Assembly: GCF_963678635.1 (NCBI RefSeq)
Contig: NW_026971599.1
Span: forward strand, 1 to 64,000
Direction of reading: 5' to 3'
Source: Symsagittifera roscoffensis
Lineage: Eukaryota > Xenacoelomorpha > Acoela > Convolutidae
Length of the DNA stretch: 64,000 nucleotides
Shown here: piece by piece, positions 22,111-35,865 of the stretch
Layout of the letters: each line of letters begins with the position of its first letter
How positions within the stretch are numbered: the first letter of the stretch is position 1
The notes under the pieces: model-generated
Database searches by the model: none
What the model was told of the DNA's origin: nothing
What the model saw: only the letters and a program-made list of their open reading frames with translations
Program-made: the position numbers and the translations under genes

Positions 22111-24910
22111 GCAGTCGCATAGCACTGGTAATTTTTCCTTTCATCATGAGCTTAGCGAATGAGCGAGAAAGGTTCTCTTTAGGAACTTTGTTTGCTTGAA
22201 CAGCCGTACTTTCTTTTAAAAGTCCTTAAAGTCCCCACTCTTCTAAAGTTCTTTTCTGCGTTTGAGATGCAGAATATGCTCTTTGACTTTGCTCTTTCTG
22301 AAAGTATTCCGAAGAAGTAGTGCTGGTATGAGCATTGCTGACATAAGAGCAATGAGCTCACTACTAGAATTCCCAGCAAATGCAAAAAACCAGTCTGCCT
22401 ATTCTCCAGCATCCGATGGATTTTGTAACAAATTGGTTTCCAGTTCACTTTTTTTCTCATATATTTCATCGATGATTTCACCTATTTCTAGATGATTAAT
22501 TTCATCAACATACAACTAGCATGTGGAGTCAAGGGTGTGTAATCTGACCATTTGGGACAAGGTGACATATCTGGAGCATCCGACAAAGACAACTTAACCA
22601 TATTTTGAATTAAACCACTCTGTTTATTGATATGCTCGTTGTCATGAAGCTCAGTGGAGTGGTTTTTTCGTTGTGGATAATGTTTCGAAGAGTCTGTTCT
22701 TGTCAAACTTTGCATTCGTTGAGTTAAATAAGTCTGCTCTTGTTGAGAGTTGTCATCCTCGAGCTCTTCTGTACCATCAATCTCAACAGTGAATCCAAAG
22801 TAGTTGGTTTGAGGACTTGCAGGTCAATTATTTTTCCTCAACGCTCGACTGCAATTTCAACTACGGACCGAAGCTCAAGTAGTTGCAGACCTTCTTGTAG
22901 CAAAACCAAAAAAAAATAAACTAACATAAGTTCAACAAGTTATATCCATAATTATATCCAGTTTTCTCCCTCTGGGTGCAAGTTAAAATTTCTTCAGAAA
23001 TATGGTTACCTCTGTCTTTTGAAGATCATTTACAGTGAATTCAGCGAAGTTGTTCAAATGGTGAGTAATAATAATTGCCAATAATGGCCTACCTATGAGA
23101 AAAAAATTTTAAAAGAGGCTCCATTACTTATTTTTGACGAATGTTCCGAGTTGATTATAATCCTACAAAAATAAAAATCGCTTTGCTATTTCAAACACTT
23201 GTGAAAACCCCCGATGACTTCATCAAACTGAAAAAAAAGGTTAACTACTCTCTTTAATTATAACATCAGTTTAGAGAAAGTTTTGATCAATTCTCAGTTA
23301 AAAATATTTATATTGGTTCGAACGATTGTAAAACTTACGATCGTTAACGATCAATAACCTAGGTTAAGTTTATCTTTAAGAAACTGATTAAGGTAATCAA
23401 ACAAAGTCCACTATAAGCCATAAAACTCCAGAGCGAGACACATCTTAATTTTAAATAAGGAGATCGAATTTTTTTTTTAATTCGTAAATTACTGATTTTT
23501 TTTTAATTTGTAAAAAACGACAGTTACCTAAAAATCTATAAAACAATAGCTCTTGTCTCAGTTTTTTATAACGACATGAAAGCTAAAAAAATTGATGCAA
23601 ATGAGGCTTGTAAGCTTGAGAACTGATCAAACGCTTTGAAAACAATTGATCTAGTGCTTTGTTTTTTTTTTCAACAAAAAGGAATTGAAACTCTCATGAT
23701 CTTAGAAATTGTATTAACCAACATTTTTAGTTTCATTTTTATTAGGATTTGGAAACCAAGGAAAAATAGTACAAATAAAAGTGAAGAAAGTCATTTTTTT
23801 TTTCCATTTTGAAAATTGTTCAAATCAGCTGTAGCACACCATGACTTTTTATTGAAGTCAACATTGTTTCAACCAGGTAAGTTTGAAAAATTTAAAAAAC
23901 ACTCAAAAAATAATTTTTGAGCATCAATCATTGTACATAGTAGTTAACCTTCAATTTGGAAACACTTGAAAAACTGAAAAAATGTATGTAGCGTGTCTGT
24001 TTTCAGACAAAAAAACAACAGATCTTTTTCCGCGTGTACACCCAAAAATGACATTCATTTTTTGATACCCAAATCGAACCACACTTTTATCTATTTTTGC
24101 TCTATTTTTGAAAAAACCTCAGTTGGCTGACTACGTAGATTTTTTAGATTAGGAAAAATAAAAAGTCTATCTGCAAACAAATAAGTTGTGAGCATCTCGT
24201 ACGACTAATTTGAAAGAGAAAACGAAAATTAATAGTTCTATTTAATTAACCATTTGATATTAATTTAAAAAAACTGACGATACAAAAAAAAAATTTCGTA
24301 ACAATTTAGCTCAATAAATTTCTTCCAAATCTTAGAATTAGATTGTAAACTACGTTGACGCAGCTAAAAATTAAAAGGAAGAGAAAGGTTTTTAAAGAAA
24401 AGAAAAGTTCGAGTGAGAAAAGAAAAAAATTAGCTAGCCATTTTGTTGCTTGATTTTTTTTCACATAAAATTTCATCCCCTCCAGAAAGTATGAACAAAA
24501 ACGGGTAACAGATAAGTTTCAATTAATTCCAGGCATAGTTTTATGGTACCTTCTTTATCATATAGCAATTCGACGAATGCGGCACATTCATGTTTTCTTT
24601 TTGTAAAATTTTTTCGGCGTTTTTTTGCCAAATAACAATTTAGTTTGGTCATAAACGCAAAGTTTGAAAAAATTTTTGTAGAGCAGAGCGTTAAGTTGTA
24701 ATGTAAGACTGGTTCTAAAACAGAACTTGGATTACGATACACAAAATATTGTATTCGAATATCATTGTTTCAAGCAGCTGTTAATTTTCAGTCAAAAAAG
24801 TACGGTGCAACAAAATTAACCAGTCATAGAAAACCATACGTTTAAAGAGTTTTCTTGTAAAGATGCAAAAACAAACGCCAGGTATGAATAGATGCTTTAA
24901 GATAAAAATA

Positions 24911-24950
<40 letters not shown>

Positions 24951-25135
24951 GAAAACTACTTGTCTATTTTTAATTTGGGCGTGATTCCTTTAAACATAGT
25001 ACATCAATTTTGCTAAGCAGTTTCACACGAAAACAAAACTCAACATTCTACAACAATCTTGATTTTAACAACAGGACAAAATTTAAAGTGCGCTGCTAAA
25101 AACGGGACATCAATTTAAAAAAAACACAATAGCAG
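22111..25135. other. Mostly non-coding; possible upstream RT remains and an (AT)n run
   Basis: Minus-strand frames at 22179-22715 may continue the 5' part of the broken reverse transcriptase but have no clear motif. A duplicated segment lies at 23030-23710. From 23.7 to 25.1 kb I see nothing but AT-rich sequence, a dinucleotide run at 24914-24947 (about 17 AT units), and presumably the promoter of the fibrinogen-related gene, without a clear core element. Confidence 0.5.
23030..23710. repeat. Segmental duplicate, partner at 17050-17800
   Basis: Second copy of the 17.05-17.8 kb segment in the same orientation. The reverse-transcriptase wreck at 19.8-22.1 kb lies between the two copies. Confidence 0.6.
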
Positions 25136-28100
25136 ATGGCTTCTCTTAATAGATCGACTGATGAAATTCAAATTGGTTTTCAAAAGACTCAATCAAACTC
25201 AGGCGTTAATGACTATACGACGATCTCCAGTAACAAAACAGAAGATGGGATCTACGAACGGCCAATAAGTGTTCACCGCAACGATGGACGAATAGAAGAT
25301 AAACATTCACACCAAAAAAATTGTCGTCTGAGATTTTTCATGGCCTTGGTAGTCGTTCTGATGATTGCTGTTCTCATTTTGGCCGTAAGTTCATAACCAA
25401 AATTTCTGATGGAAAACTTTTTGAGATTAAATAATAGAAAATAAAAGTTCACCTAAAATATTCCACTCTAGTTGAAACAAAATACCCTAATTTTTTCGAG
25501 GAGGGGCTTTAATAAGCATTCAAACTTTGACACTTCATCTTTTGATCTTCACACCATTGAATGGTTGTTTTGTTTAAACTGGTGCAATTGAAGTTTTTTT
25601 TCCCACAGGTTGATATTATTGTGCTGTGCTTTGAAATTTTCAATTTTGAAGTGAAAATCACCGCATTTTCTAACACCGAATTTTCAGTTTTGTGCAGAAA
25701 TGAAACTTGATTTTTTTTTACCGAAGTTGCCTGAAATACCGTCGTTTTTGCTATGAAATACGAACCTAGCATCTTCAACCTCAAAAACAAATTTTGAGTT
25801 CTTAAAAAAGCTTTCGTATGTTATGAAATTATTCATGATAAAAACCACGCAAACAGAATAGTTTTTAAAAAGTACTGAGTTTCATTATTTAGATCCAGAA
25901 CTGAACCAAGCTTTAATTTTTTTTCATTCTAAAAATATCCAGGTAAACAATTTGAACTCAAGGTAAAATGTAATTGTTGATTGAGACAAGAAAAAGTATC
26001 AATTAGTAATTTATTGATCACCCTAAAACAAAAAACGAATTTACTAAGTGCGTTAAGAGGGATATACTGCTCAAACTTTACAAAGAGAGGAGCTTAAAAA
26101 AAGAAGATCTTAAAACAAAAGCGGTTGTTAAAGATGAGCATAATCTGGTTCTGGTCATCTCTTAGAAAAATAAAACGAGCACGGTTCTTGTTTGCATATT
26201 GGTTGCATTATTTTAGATATCGTTCGCGGTTCTTGTGTTTCTGATTGTGTCTTTATCCAAGGAAATAAAAGAGATCAAGGATCAGCAGACTGAAGTGAGT
26301 ATAGCGAGAAATCTTTCTCCCATTGCCGATATCGAATTTTGATTTTTTTTTGTTTTTAAAACCAGAAAAATAATTCAACTGATTGTAATCTACAAAATAG
26401 AATTAGCTGGCTAACTTGCTCTACTCTTGAAAAGGTTTGTTAGCTTAACAAAATTATTTGTTCTGCTTAAAATTAGTCTTTCTTGCCACTCCAATCTATT
26501 CCCGAACGAGAATGCTAGCACAAAAATTTTCTTCATTTGATTTTGAAGCGTGAAGTTCATAAAACATAATCATCCATAAAAAATGGTTTTGGGAGTAAAA
26601 TTTACGAACTTCATAGCTTCTTTTGTTTTTGCGTTTATCAGTAACATGGGAAACTCAAAATTGAGTTTGAGACTGATATCGGCGGAGTTGATTCACTCAT
26701 ATACTCGGATGCAAAACTGGGAAAAAAATCATCGGACAATATTCTGGACAAACTCGGTTTTCTGTAGCAATAGTTTAAAATAAATACAAAGCATTGGTGC
26801 ATTGTTAAAACTACTTAATTTGAAACGTACTCATTCCAAAAGGAAATAGCAATAAAATTAGATTGTGTTCACAGCTTTCTGGTTGTTAGCTAAAACAGAG
26901 CAAATAGCATAATCAAGAAATCGAAGACTTTGAAGTGAGCAAATTTTGAAGCAAAAACCAAAAACATATAAAAATTTGATAATGACACAATTAATTCCTA
27001 TGCTCAAAATAACTTAATTGAAAAAAAAATGTTTCGAATAAATGTAGTCGGCGATCAATTTGTCAAATAAGAATCCAAAAAAATCAAAAAATGTTTGATG
27101 AAACCAATTAAGTTCTTTTTCTGTTCTTTTTCTGATTTTTGGGCAGTTTAAACGTCTGAAATACAAACAAACTGTTGCAATGTAAAATTTTATGATAGCA
27201 TAATTTAAAATTAATTCGAGACCTTCTAGACGGCAACTTTTTTTGATGGCCTTTCATCTGTGAGTTTTTTTGCAATTCAATCAAGGAACTTTCATATCAA
27301 GAAAGCTTTTGGTAATTGTGGGTTTAGACAGACCAAATTTTTTGCAGTGGTGAAGGGAGTTTCAGTGATAATAATGAGTTAAAGGTTTTTTTCACAAATA
27401 TAAAATATACCAGGTTTTACAAAAAGTTTTTAAAAAAGGATTATGAGAAACATAAATTTAGCTGATTCAAAATCAAAATTGTGTTTTGAGTGATTGGTAT
27501 CAATGTGCCAACTTGATGCGATTATTTTGCTTTTAATACTATTTAAAACCTTTTTTTTCTAAGCTAAATTGAGTACTTTATTAGAATGCCAAAGTATGTG
27601 ATTTTTAGTGTGTGAATCAGGCATCGTTTGACTACGTGGGCGCTGAGATTATTTTCCAGAGGCGGAATCAATACGACGTTTCTTTCGATCGGTTATTTGA
27701 AGAATATGAAACAGGTTTTGGAGATTTCTGTGGCACGGGAGATTTGTGGCTGGGATTGAAAAAATTACACGAATTGACCAAAGAGGGAAAATGGCACCTT
27801 CGATTGTCAATGCGCACCGTCTCGAACTATTTATTGCTCTGGTGCGAGTATGCAGGTACAGTCTGCGTAATTTTAAAAATGTTTGAATAGCAAAATGAGG
27901 AACATTAAAAAACGAATCCGGGTCAAGGTCCGCGGCTCAACTGCAGATTATCACGGACTAAAAAATTTCTAGATGACCAGAAGTAATTTTTGAAAGGGTT
28001 CTGAAAAAAAAAACATAATTTTTCAATTGTGAAGGTTTGCGATATATTTTCAGAATTTTCAAGACAACTCACTGTTTGGACCCGGTGTTAAAATTGCGGA

Positions 28101-31100
28101 CAAAAACGAGAAAAATTGCAATAATCTTAATTTCAGTTCCAAAGTAATCTGCAAGTTGTTTACGATATTGTCCAGAAATTAGTTGCGATATAGTCTGAGA
28201 ATGAATCTCGATTTTATAGAAAAGATTTGCGGCAATAACCAAATTAGTTGCAAAGTCTGAATGCAAAAGTACGACAGTCTGAACAGAATTTTTGGACATA
28301 AAAGCTATCCAATATATCAAACAAACGCCCGAAAAATGATTTTTTTTAGGTCAAACTAGTCGGTAATTAGGACGTGTTGCCTCAATTAGTCAGGTTTGAA
28401 GTTCAAAAGTAAACCAAAAAAGACAACCCTTAAAAGGACAGCTTAGTCGTACAGCTACATCATTAAAGAGAAGTGGCATGCAGAAATTTATCCCGTTTAT
28501 TAGAAAAAATGTTTGTAAGGGGTCATGGTCTTTTCTTCCGCATTTTATGGTCCAAAAATGATCAGAGAGTATGTCATTGTAACTTGCGGTGCTTGTTAAA
28601 TCTGAAAAACAGTTATTTGTGCTGCTAAATTGAAGGTGAAGCTCTTCGAGAACACAGATTGCTAGCAAGGTTTGGGACACGAAAAGACATACACAAATTT
28701 CGCGGTTGTTCCATGTTTTTTTTTAGCTCGCGCTAAAGTTCAATACGCTGAAGGTCACTTTTAGGTCACTTCTGTTACGTTGGTAGCGGTTCCTTTTAGT
28801 TGGGTGGCACAGGCCGGTCTTGCTTAACTTTAGCTTGCGGACTCTTTCTTTTGGGTTGAGCTGGTCGCCGACGCATTTGGTCAGTGAGTAATGTTGTATC
28901 GTGTTCCAGATTCTAAGGGTTCGGTTCCTTCCTGAAGGGGAAAAATGAGGCCCCCGCATGAAGCAAACTCCTAGGAATTGGGTCCTTAATTTCTTGAAGA
29001 ACCCCTGACCTAGGTTTTCATGAATGAACGTAACTTCCTACCCCTATTTAAGAAGATACCTTTCTTAGAATCTTGTTAGGTTAACAACCGGGTCCCTGTA
29101 CATAACTCCTGTTTCCCCTACTTGGGGTCCCCTTTTCTCTTAAATTATTACCTTTTCGTAATTAAACTCAATCGTTTTAGCTCCTGACCTTTCCTTTTGT
29201 CCGTATTTCATTGTAAAATTAAGACTTGCTTTCTTTCGTTTTGTGAAACAGTTGTCATGCAAACAAAAATGTGTTATTGAAACTGAACCAAAGAGTTTCA
29301 CATGTATTTGAAATTAATTATGTTTAAATAGTGATTAAGCCAAACACAAACATTTTATCGTTTTATCACTGATAAACTGTTTGAAATCAAGACAGGTTTT
29401 AACAGAAGTTTCGATTAGAAGAACAGCAAAAAATCATTTCGAATTATTTGCTTAACATTTTTAAATTTTTTTGTTTTCGTTTTCTTTGAGCGACTGTTTT
29501 TTGTCTTCTGGTGAAAAATGTGTCCCTGTAATTATCGTTGCACAATCCGTTTATCCTTTGGCGCTGAGCTTTTGTCTGCCACCTAAGCCGAAGCATAATT
29601 TTTCATTCTTTTTTACAAGGCAAAGTAAACGTAACTTAAAGTAACCCCAGTACGAAAAACTTCAGAATTTCAGTCTACCCCTAGCAAAAATTTCCAATTA
29701 ATTTTTAGCAAATATCATACGACTCATTTAGATATCTCAAAACTTGGGCAAGAGAAAAGTCAAGTTTTGGGCAACATTGTACAATGTTGCCTAAATCAGT
29801 TTTGTGCCCGTAGTTGATTGTAATGAAGAAATGGGGGAAGGAGGATGGTAGTGGTGGTTGGATTTTGGAGTGGAAGGGGGTTTAACTTGTGAATTTCAAT
29901 CACCCTTTAGGAAAACCGAATGCAGTTTTGAAACTAGGGCTATAAACTCGCTGATCGGCTGGGCACCAGTCTCCTTTTTTAAACTTTAACTCAAATTTCC
30001 AACTTGTATCGTCGATAAAGAAATGGTCGCTATTCATATTTGCAAAACTGAAATATACACTAACATACTATTCATATTTGCAAATATACACAAACAAGAA
30101 TATCCGTTTACTGTGCAAGTAACAGAGAATGCTCCGACCAGTCTTTAAAAAACAATATAATTATTTTTTTTCCTATTGTCGTTTTTTTTTGGCTTGGTGT
30201 GATAAAGGAATCTGAGTGCAAAGATAGATATTAGTCATTTTTGATAGTCATTGTAAAATATCAAATTCGAAAACATTTTTTGCAGACAGTAACTAGAAAA
30301 ACAAAAAATGAAAAAAAAAATGAATTTTTTGAAAATAATTTTTGAAAAATTTTCTTTAAGATGAAGCTAAAAACTCCAAAAATAACTTAATTTGACCAAA
30401 ACATTTTTTTTAACCTAAAAATTATAAAAAAGCTAAATTAAGCCTGCTCACTAGGTCAAATTTTGATGAAAAATCAAAAAAATCAAACCTGTTTTTTTGA
30501 CACCGGAGACACGTTTGTAAAATTAATTGACGTTTTGTGAAAGGGTTTTAACTACAACTGGGTTTCATGACTGAATGAATCACAGCTAAAAAATCTGAGA
30601 AGTATAAGTACTCTTGTCGGAGTACAGCACTTCCCAATATAGATTTGGCTTCACTTACCAATTTTTAACAACTTTGGAATTAACAGCCAGTAAGTAAAAG
30701 CTATCTTGGAAACAATCACCACTGTTTTTCGTAGGCGTTTGTTGAGGTCAAGAAAGAGTGCTGGTTGAATTTTCTGAGTTGAGTTTTTGTCATTCTCAGC
30801 TCGTGGTACATTTTTAGGGTAAGGTAAGGCAGAACATAACCTTCTTAGGGTACAGTGTCTGAAGAAGCTTGGGCAATTTTGACAGTTTGCTGATTCCAAG
30901 TTTTCAAATAAGTTGACTTGCTGCTTGCTCATTGTACCAATGTCCACTACTTCACGAGAGGTGGCAAGAGGATAATCAGCGAAGAACTCATGAAAGTCTT
31001 CGGCTATGCTTAAATTGACTTCAACTAGAAAACTTTTATGGGAGCTTCAGCCAGTGAGCAGTATGTTTTTCAAACGATTATAAAATTGTTTTTAAATGGC

Positions 31101-34100
31101 AGTGTTTTGATATGCCCCGTGCAGATTATTCGTATCAATTTTAAGGATGTAGCTGGATGGCCCCGACTGTGAATATTGTCGCGGTACAATTTGTTGGCCT
31201 GTAAGTATGAAGTGAATAATTCGGTGCGTCACTTGACAAATCAACTTGTCTTGATCATTCGATTTGGACTGAGAGATGGGTGAAAAGTGTACGTTTGCCA
31301 AAAAGACTATATATTTTGCCTAATGGTAACATTGATAGGAAAAACGTGGACCTCCTGACACATGAACTGGAGCTTCTTTCTACCACTGCAGGTTCCACTT
31401 CAGAAAGAGTTCTGTTGATGAGCCGTGTTTTGTTGCAAAGAGATCCAATGATCAAAGCATCAAAAGACATTCCAACACTTATTGGACGGGGTATTGAAGA
31501 CTGGAAGGTAAACAAATTCGACAAGTTGTTGGCGGAGGCAGTGAGATGTAGCAAAAAAAAACAAATAAATCAAGATAATTTGGACGACAAACATGTCTCG
31601 AAAGTGTTTGCTTCATTAATGATGAAAAGCAAAGTGAGAAGCGCTATGCGGTGCTTGATCCGATGCAAGAGGTGAAGAAAGATGTGACCGTTTTAGAGAC
31701 TTTGAAGTCAAAACATCCAGAGCCACACAAGTCACATCTCTCTTCGCGATTACAAGTGCCAGTTTTATCCGACTTTGAAGATGTTTTAATCAAATCTGTT
31801 TCCATTGAAAAGACGACACGTTCTTTGCAGGGCAGTCTGGGAGCTTCGGGAACAGATTCTGAGCATTGGCAGCCGGTTGTTTTACGTCAGGGGGCTCACA
31901 GTTCACACTTGAGAGACGAAGTTGCAACTCCCGCCAAACAAATGTGCAATCAAATCTTACCATGGTCGAAAGTGCGAGCACTTGTTTCTGGAAGATTGAT
32001 TGCGCTTGATAAATGTCCTGGCGGACGACATATTGTCATAGGCGAGTGTCTACGGAGAATAATTTGCAAAGGTGTGATGAGTTCACAAAAATTGACCTTG
32101 AAGAAACATGTTAGACTGATCAGTTAGCTTGTGGGCTGAAAGCTGGCGTTGAAGGTGCAATTCTTGCGCTCTCTGATTTTTTTGATGACAACAAGGAAGA
32201 TGGCTCTGGCATGCTGTTAATGGATTCATCAAATGATTTCAACTCGCTTACCAGCGTTGTGGGATGCTCGAATATTGTGGCCTAGATGTTCTAGATTTCT
32301 CTTCAATACTCACAGAGGCTTCGCGTCGCTTTTCGTTGCTGGCGCCAATGAAGTGATATACAGTAGGGAAGGAACCACACAGGGAGATCCACTGGCAATG
32401 TTCTTCTATGGTGTTTCAATTCTTCCCCCGATTCGGAAGTTAAAGGATCCGAACAATGTACTACAAAATTGATATGCTGATGATTCTGCGGCCATAGCAA
32501 AACTCATGAAATTGGAGATATCGCTGAAAAACTAGATTGAGGAATGTCCCGCCTTCGGTTACTTTCTAGAGCCGTCCAAAAGTTTTCTGATTGTCGTTAA
32601 ACAATATGCTGAAGAAGCGCAAGCGCATCACATATTTGACAAGTACTCGATTACTATAGTGGAAGGGAAGAGGTTTTTGGGCGGTTTCATTGGAGACGGA
32701 AATGAGAAGGACATCTTACTGAAAAAGAAAAAACTTGAATGGGTAGACAAATTTGAGAAACTTTCTTTTGTGGCAAAAACAGAACCACAATGTGCTTTAT
32801 CAGGACTGACTAAGTCCCTACAAGCGGAACGGAATATTTCCCATTGTGTTTTGGGTGGTTCTAGTCAGCTTTTTTAACCGCTAGAGAACCTTCTGTTGGA
32901 GAAATTCTTACCTGCGATACTTGGAACTTCGTCCATTTCATCAATGGAGAGACGTCTCTTTTGTTTGCCAGTATGAAAGGGTGATCTTGGAGTGTCTAAC
33001 CCAACCAGTTTCGCTGATGAATCTTACAACACGTCACGGGAAGCAGTTACGGTTGTTTATGATGATATTCTTGATCAGCACGGTTTTTCGCATGAAGACC
33101 ACAGAAAGCAAATATCTCGATCGCGGGAAAAACTTCATCGAACAATGGAAAAAAAAACATGAAGAGTTGTTGGAGGAGTTATTGAATGAGCTACCAGCAG
33201 ACCAATTTCGCGCAGTAAAAAGAATCATTGAAGGAAGCTTGTCTGCCTAGCTGACAGCGTTACCGATTGCTGTAGAAAACTTTGAAACTTCGGAGGTGGA
33301 GTTTCGGGATGCATTGAGTGTCCGGTAGAACAAAAACTTGATTGCTTCGCCAACTTTTTGTGATGATTGATAGTCACCATTCACCCTACGGCATGCGTTA
33401 GCGTGCAAAAAATGTGGTCTCTTACTTTACGGCACAATGAAATTAGGGATGCTGTAGGAGACTTAGCTTCTTTAGTGTGGAAGGATGTGCAGAGAGAGCC
33501 TGTTATTAGAGAAAACAACCCGCAAGATGAGACACCCGCATTAATTGAAGATTTGTTTTGTCGTGGAGTTTATGTTAGACAGTGAGGAGCGTCTTTTGAT
33601 ATTCGTGTCTCTGACACCGACGCCATCTCCTATCAGAGCAGAAGCCCCATGAGTGTTTTGCACTCAGCAGAGTTTGAGAAAAAGACAAAATATTCAGACC
33701 CGTGTCAGGAAAGACATATGTCTTTCACTCCTCGTGTTTCCTTCGGAGAAAAGGAGACGCATTATCTACCACGTGGGCGAAAACCTACAGTAAAACTATG
33801 AACTGGGTGAAGTGCCGGCTGTCTTTTGAGGCACAAGGACCAAGTGGAGGAGTCTTGAATCAGACCATGACTTCTTACCCTAGAGAAATATTTACGGATG
33901 TTCTACAATGAAGAGAAATTGGCTAGCTATAAGCAGACTCTGCTAGTAAAAAAAAACGTGGACCCAAATGAAACAAAATGTTGAAAGAATGAACCAAATA
34001 GAGAATTGACTGATTTCCTTTAAAAAAATACTTGAATAACTTCATCGCTTGACTAACTGTTTTACAAAATTTATTATTTTTGCATACGGTTTCTGTCTAT

Positions 34101-35865
34101 GAAGCAACTTCTTTGCGAGCCTATTTGTTCTATCAATTTACTCGAAGTATTTCAAAATTTCAAAGCTTGAATGGTTTTAACAGAAAAATTTAAGCTTTTC
34201 ACGATATCTTGCTTGAATTTTTAGATCAGAATTTGTCCGACGAAATGTATTTTATTTTTCAAACCAAATTAAGACACAGCTTAAATCAAAATAGTTCGAA
34301 GTTTCAAAACTTGAATAGCTTGATCAGATGAAAAATCCTTTTTCGAGCCGATCGATTATTGGAGATAGGCTTGCTAGTATATACCAAAAAAAGCTTCAAC
34401 ATGTTTGGTGGAAACCGATTGCACGAAATTGATTAGTCCTTTAGAAATGAAAGACTTTAAACTACATTTTAAACAATGCTTGAGCCTAAAAGCATAAATA
34501 TGAAAAGGTTTACGTCAGATTCTTTTTATAGATGATCTTTTAACATGAAATAGGTTGATTTTTTGATATACTAGCTCAAGCTAATCGGAAAAAAAACAGG
34601 CTGACATTGGAAGAAGCCGATCCAAACCACTTCAAATCTTTAAAAAGAATACAAAAGAAATAGTTTTTTTTGTTTTCATTCTTTCTTAATAATTGAATAA
34701 AATTTGGTTTCTCTTTTTTTTTCAATGAAACAAATCTGTTAATGTTTCTCAAATTTTGTAGTTATTTACATGATTCCCATTCGAAATTTTTTGACAATTA
34801 AACACTGCTCAGAAAGCCGCACTCTAAGTCAAAAACCTGAATGAATACAGCAGCTGATAATAAATTGTTACAGTACGGTTATAGTGTGATTAAGTAACTG
34901 AGAGGAGTGCAATCTAAATCACGTGCTAAAGTTTGAAAATTGTTAGAAAAAAGTTCATTTCTAATTTATAAAACAATTAATGTTCCGACGTAATCATCTG
35001 TAATTGAAATGAAAGGCATCAGCAAACAGAAGATTTAAATCCTTACGGATTTCATTTTTTCGTTATTAATATTTAGAATGAAATTGAAACCAGAATTATT
35101 GGTTGAGATTTTTCAAAATAAAGCTGTTGCATGGAAATTTACAATGCCAATTTGCCAGAGGAAAAGCCAATTTACAATGCCAATTTGCCAGAGGAAAAGC
35201 CAATTTACAATGCCAATTTGCCAGAGGAAAAGCCAATTTACAATGCCAATTTGCCAGGCGCACATAGATATTTGCATGATCAATTTTTGATCGCATGCGA
35301 TGCAATTTTAAAAAAAATTTGCTTGTCAAGACAGTTTTTTTTGGAAATCCGGTTGTTTTACAGACAAATCTGCAAAAATTAACCTGATGTTGAACTTTTT
35401 CAAGCATGCTTTTGACTAACTATCTGCTCCGACTTATTTTTGCGCTCATGCATTCAGTAGTTTGTGTATGAATCTATGTGAATAAATTGAAAGAAAAATT
35501 TTGTTTAACCAACCTCCGTTTTTTTAGATTTCAAGATCCACCAAGCTCCCCTTTACACCCTAACATTCGGCACAATGATTGCAAAGAGTGATAACATGGC
35601 AAACACTACTGGTACAGAACATGGCCTTAATTACCACAATAGAATGGCCTTCTCAACTCCTGATACGGACCAGGATATGAGGGCGGATGGGAACTGTGCT
35701 GCAAAGTATGCAGCTGGCTGGTGGTTTAAGACGTGTTACAGAGCAAATTTGAACCTTAAAATGGCCACTTCAGCTTCAGTGGATGCTTATCAAATGACTT
35801 ACAACGATGGCGATGCATGGATAATGATTTCAAGGAGCGAAATGAAAATGATTCGCGTTGCCTGA
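25136..35865 (+). CDS. Type II membrane protein with fibrinogen-related domain (5 exons)
   Basis: Exons are 25136-25384, 26217-26294, 26366-26434, 27621-27855 and 35528-35865. All junctions are GT-AG and the phases agree (0,0,0,1), giving 322 residues. Exon 1 encodes a polar cytosolic tail of about 64 residues, then a hydrophobic anchor starting LRFFMALVVVLMIAV that continues into exon 2 (ISFAVLVFLIVSL). A short charged stalk (KEIKEIKDQQTE) follows. Exons 4 and 5 encode a fibrinogen-related domain: IIFQRR, FDRLFEEYETGFGDF, LWLGLKKLH, then YHNRMAFSTPDTDQD, NCAAKYAAGWWFKTC and SEMKMIR. Such domains bind carbohydrate or acetylated groups outside the cell, often in immunity. The usual first 35 or so residues of the domain, with its first cysteine, are missing, so an exon may be unseen in 26435-27620 or lost. 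Intron 4 is 7.7 kb and full of element debris. Confidence 0.8.
31280..33911 (+). pseudogene. Broken reverse transcriptase (copy B)
   Basis: Plus-strand fragments follow the same order as copy A: an N-terminal helical region (31280-31675), RLIALDKCPGGRHIVIGECL (31995-32055), MDSSNDFNSL (32220 region, matching DAINAFNEL in copy A), YSREGTTQGDPLAMFFYG, then YADD at 32473-32484 with a TGA immediately before it. Next come RFLGGFIGDGNEKDILLKKK (32670 on) and, near the end, YSKTMNWVKCRLSF (33790-33830). Stops and shifts break it at least six times. It lies inside intron 4 of the fibrinogen-related gene, in the same direction as that gene. Confidence 0.8.
35138..35257. repeat. 33 bp tandem repeat, 3.6 units
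   Basis: Three nearly perfect units start at 35138, 35171 and 35204, with a partial fourth from 35237. Each begins tttacaatgccaatttgcca. The period is a multiple of three and none of the unit's frames has a stop, so several repetitive open frames arise on both strands. It lies 270 bases before the last exon of the fibrinogen-related gene, in its intron. Confidence 0.9.

Larger units (their letters stand above)
27856..35527 (+). other. Intron 4 of the fibrinogen-related gene
   Basis: The donor GTACAG follows base 27855 and the acceptor TTTTTAG ends at 35527; exon phases on both sides agree. The intron holds the broken reverse transcriptase copy B (31280-33911) and a 33 bp tandem repeat (35138-35257). 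It also contains a locally GC-richer stretch at about 28720-29150 with a minus-strand 78-codon frame that I cannot assign. The rest is AT-rich sequence without recognisable content. Confidence 0.75.

Noticed and set aside
28723..28959. Possible LTR or gene in the GC-richer part of intron 4
   Set aside because: No partner repeat within the window and no recognisable protein; left as unassigned.
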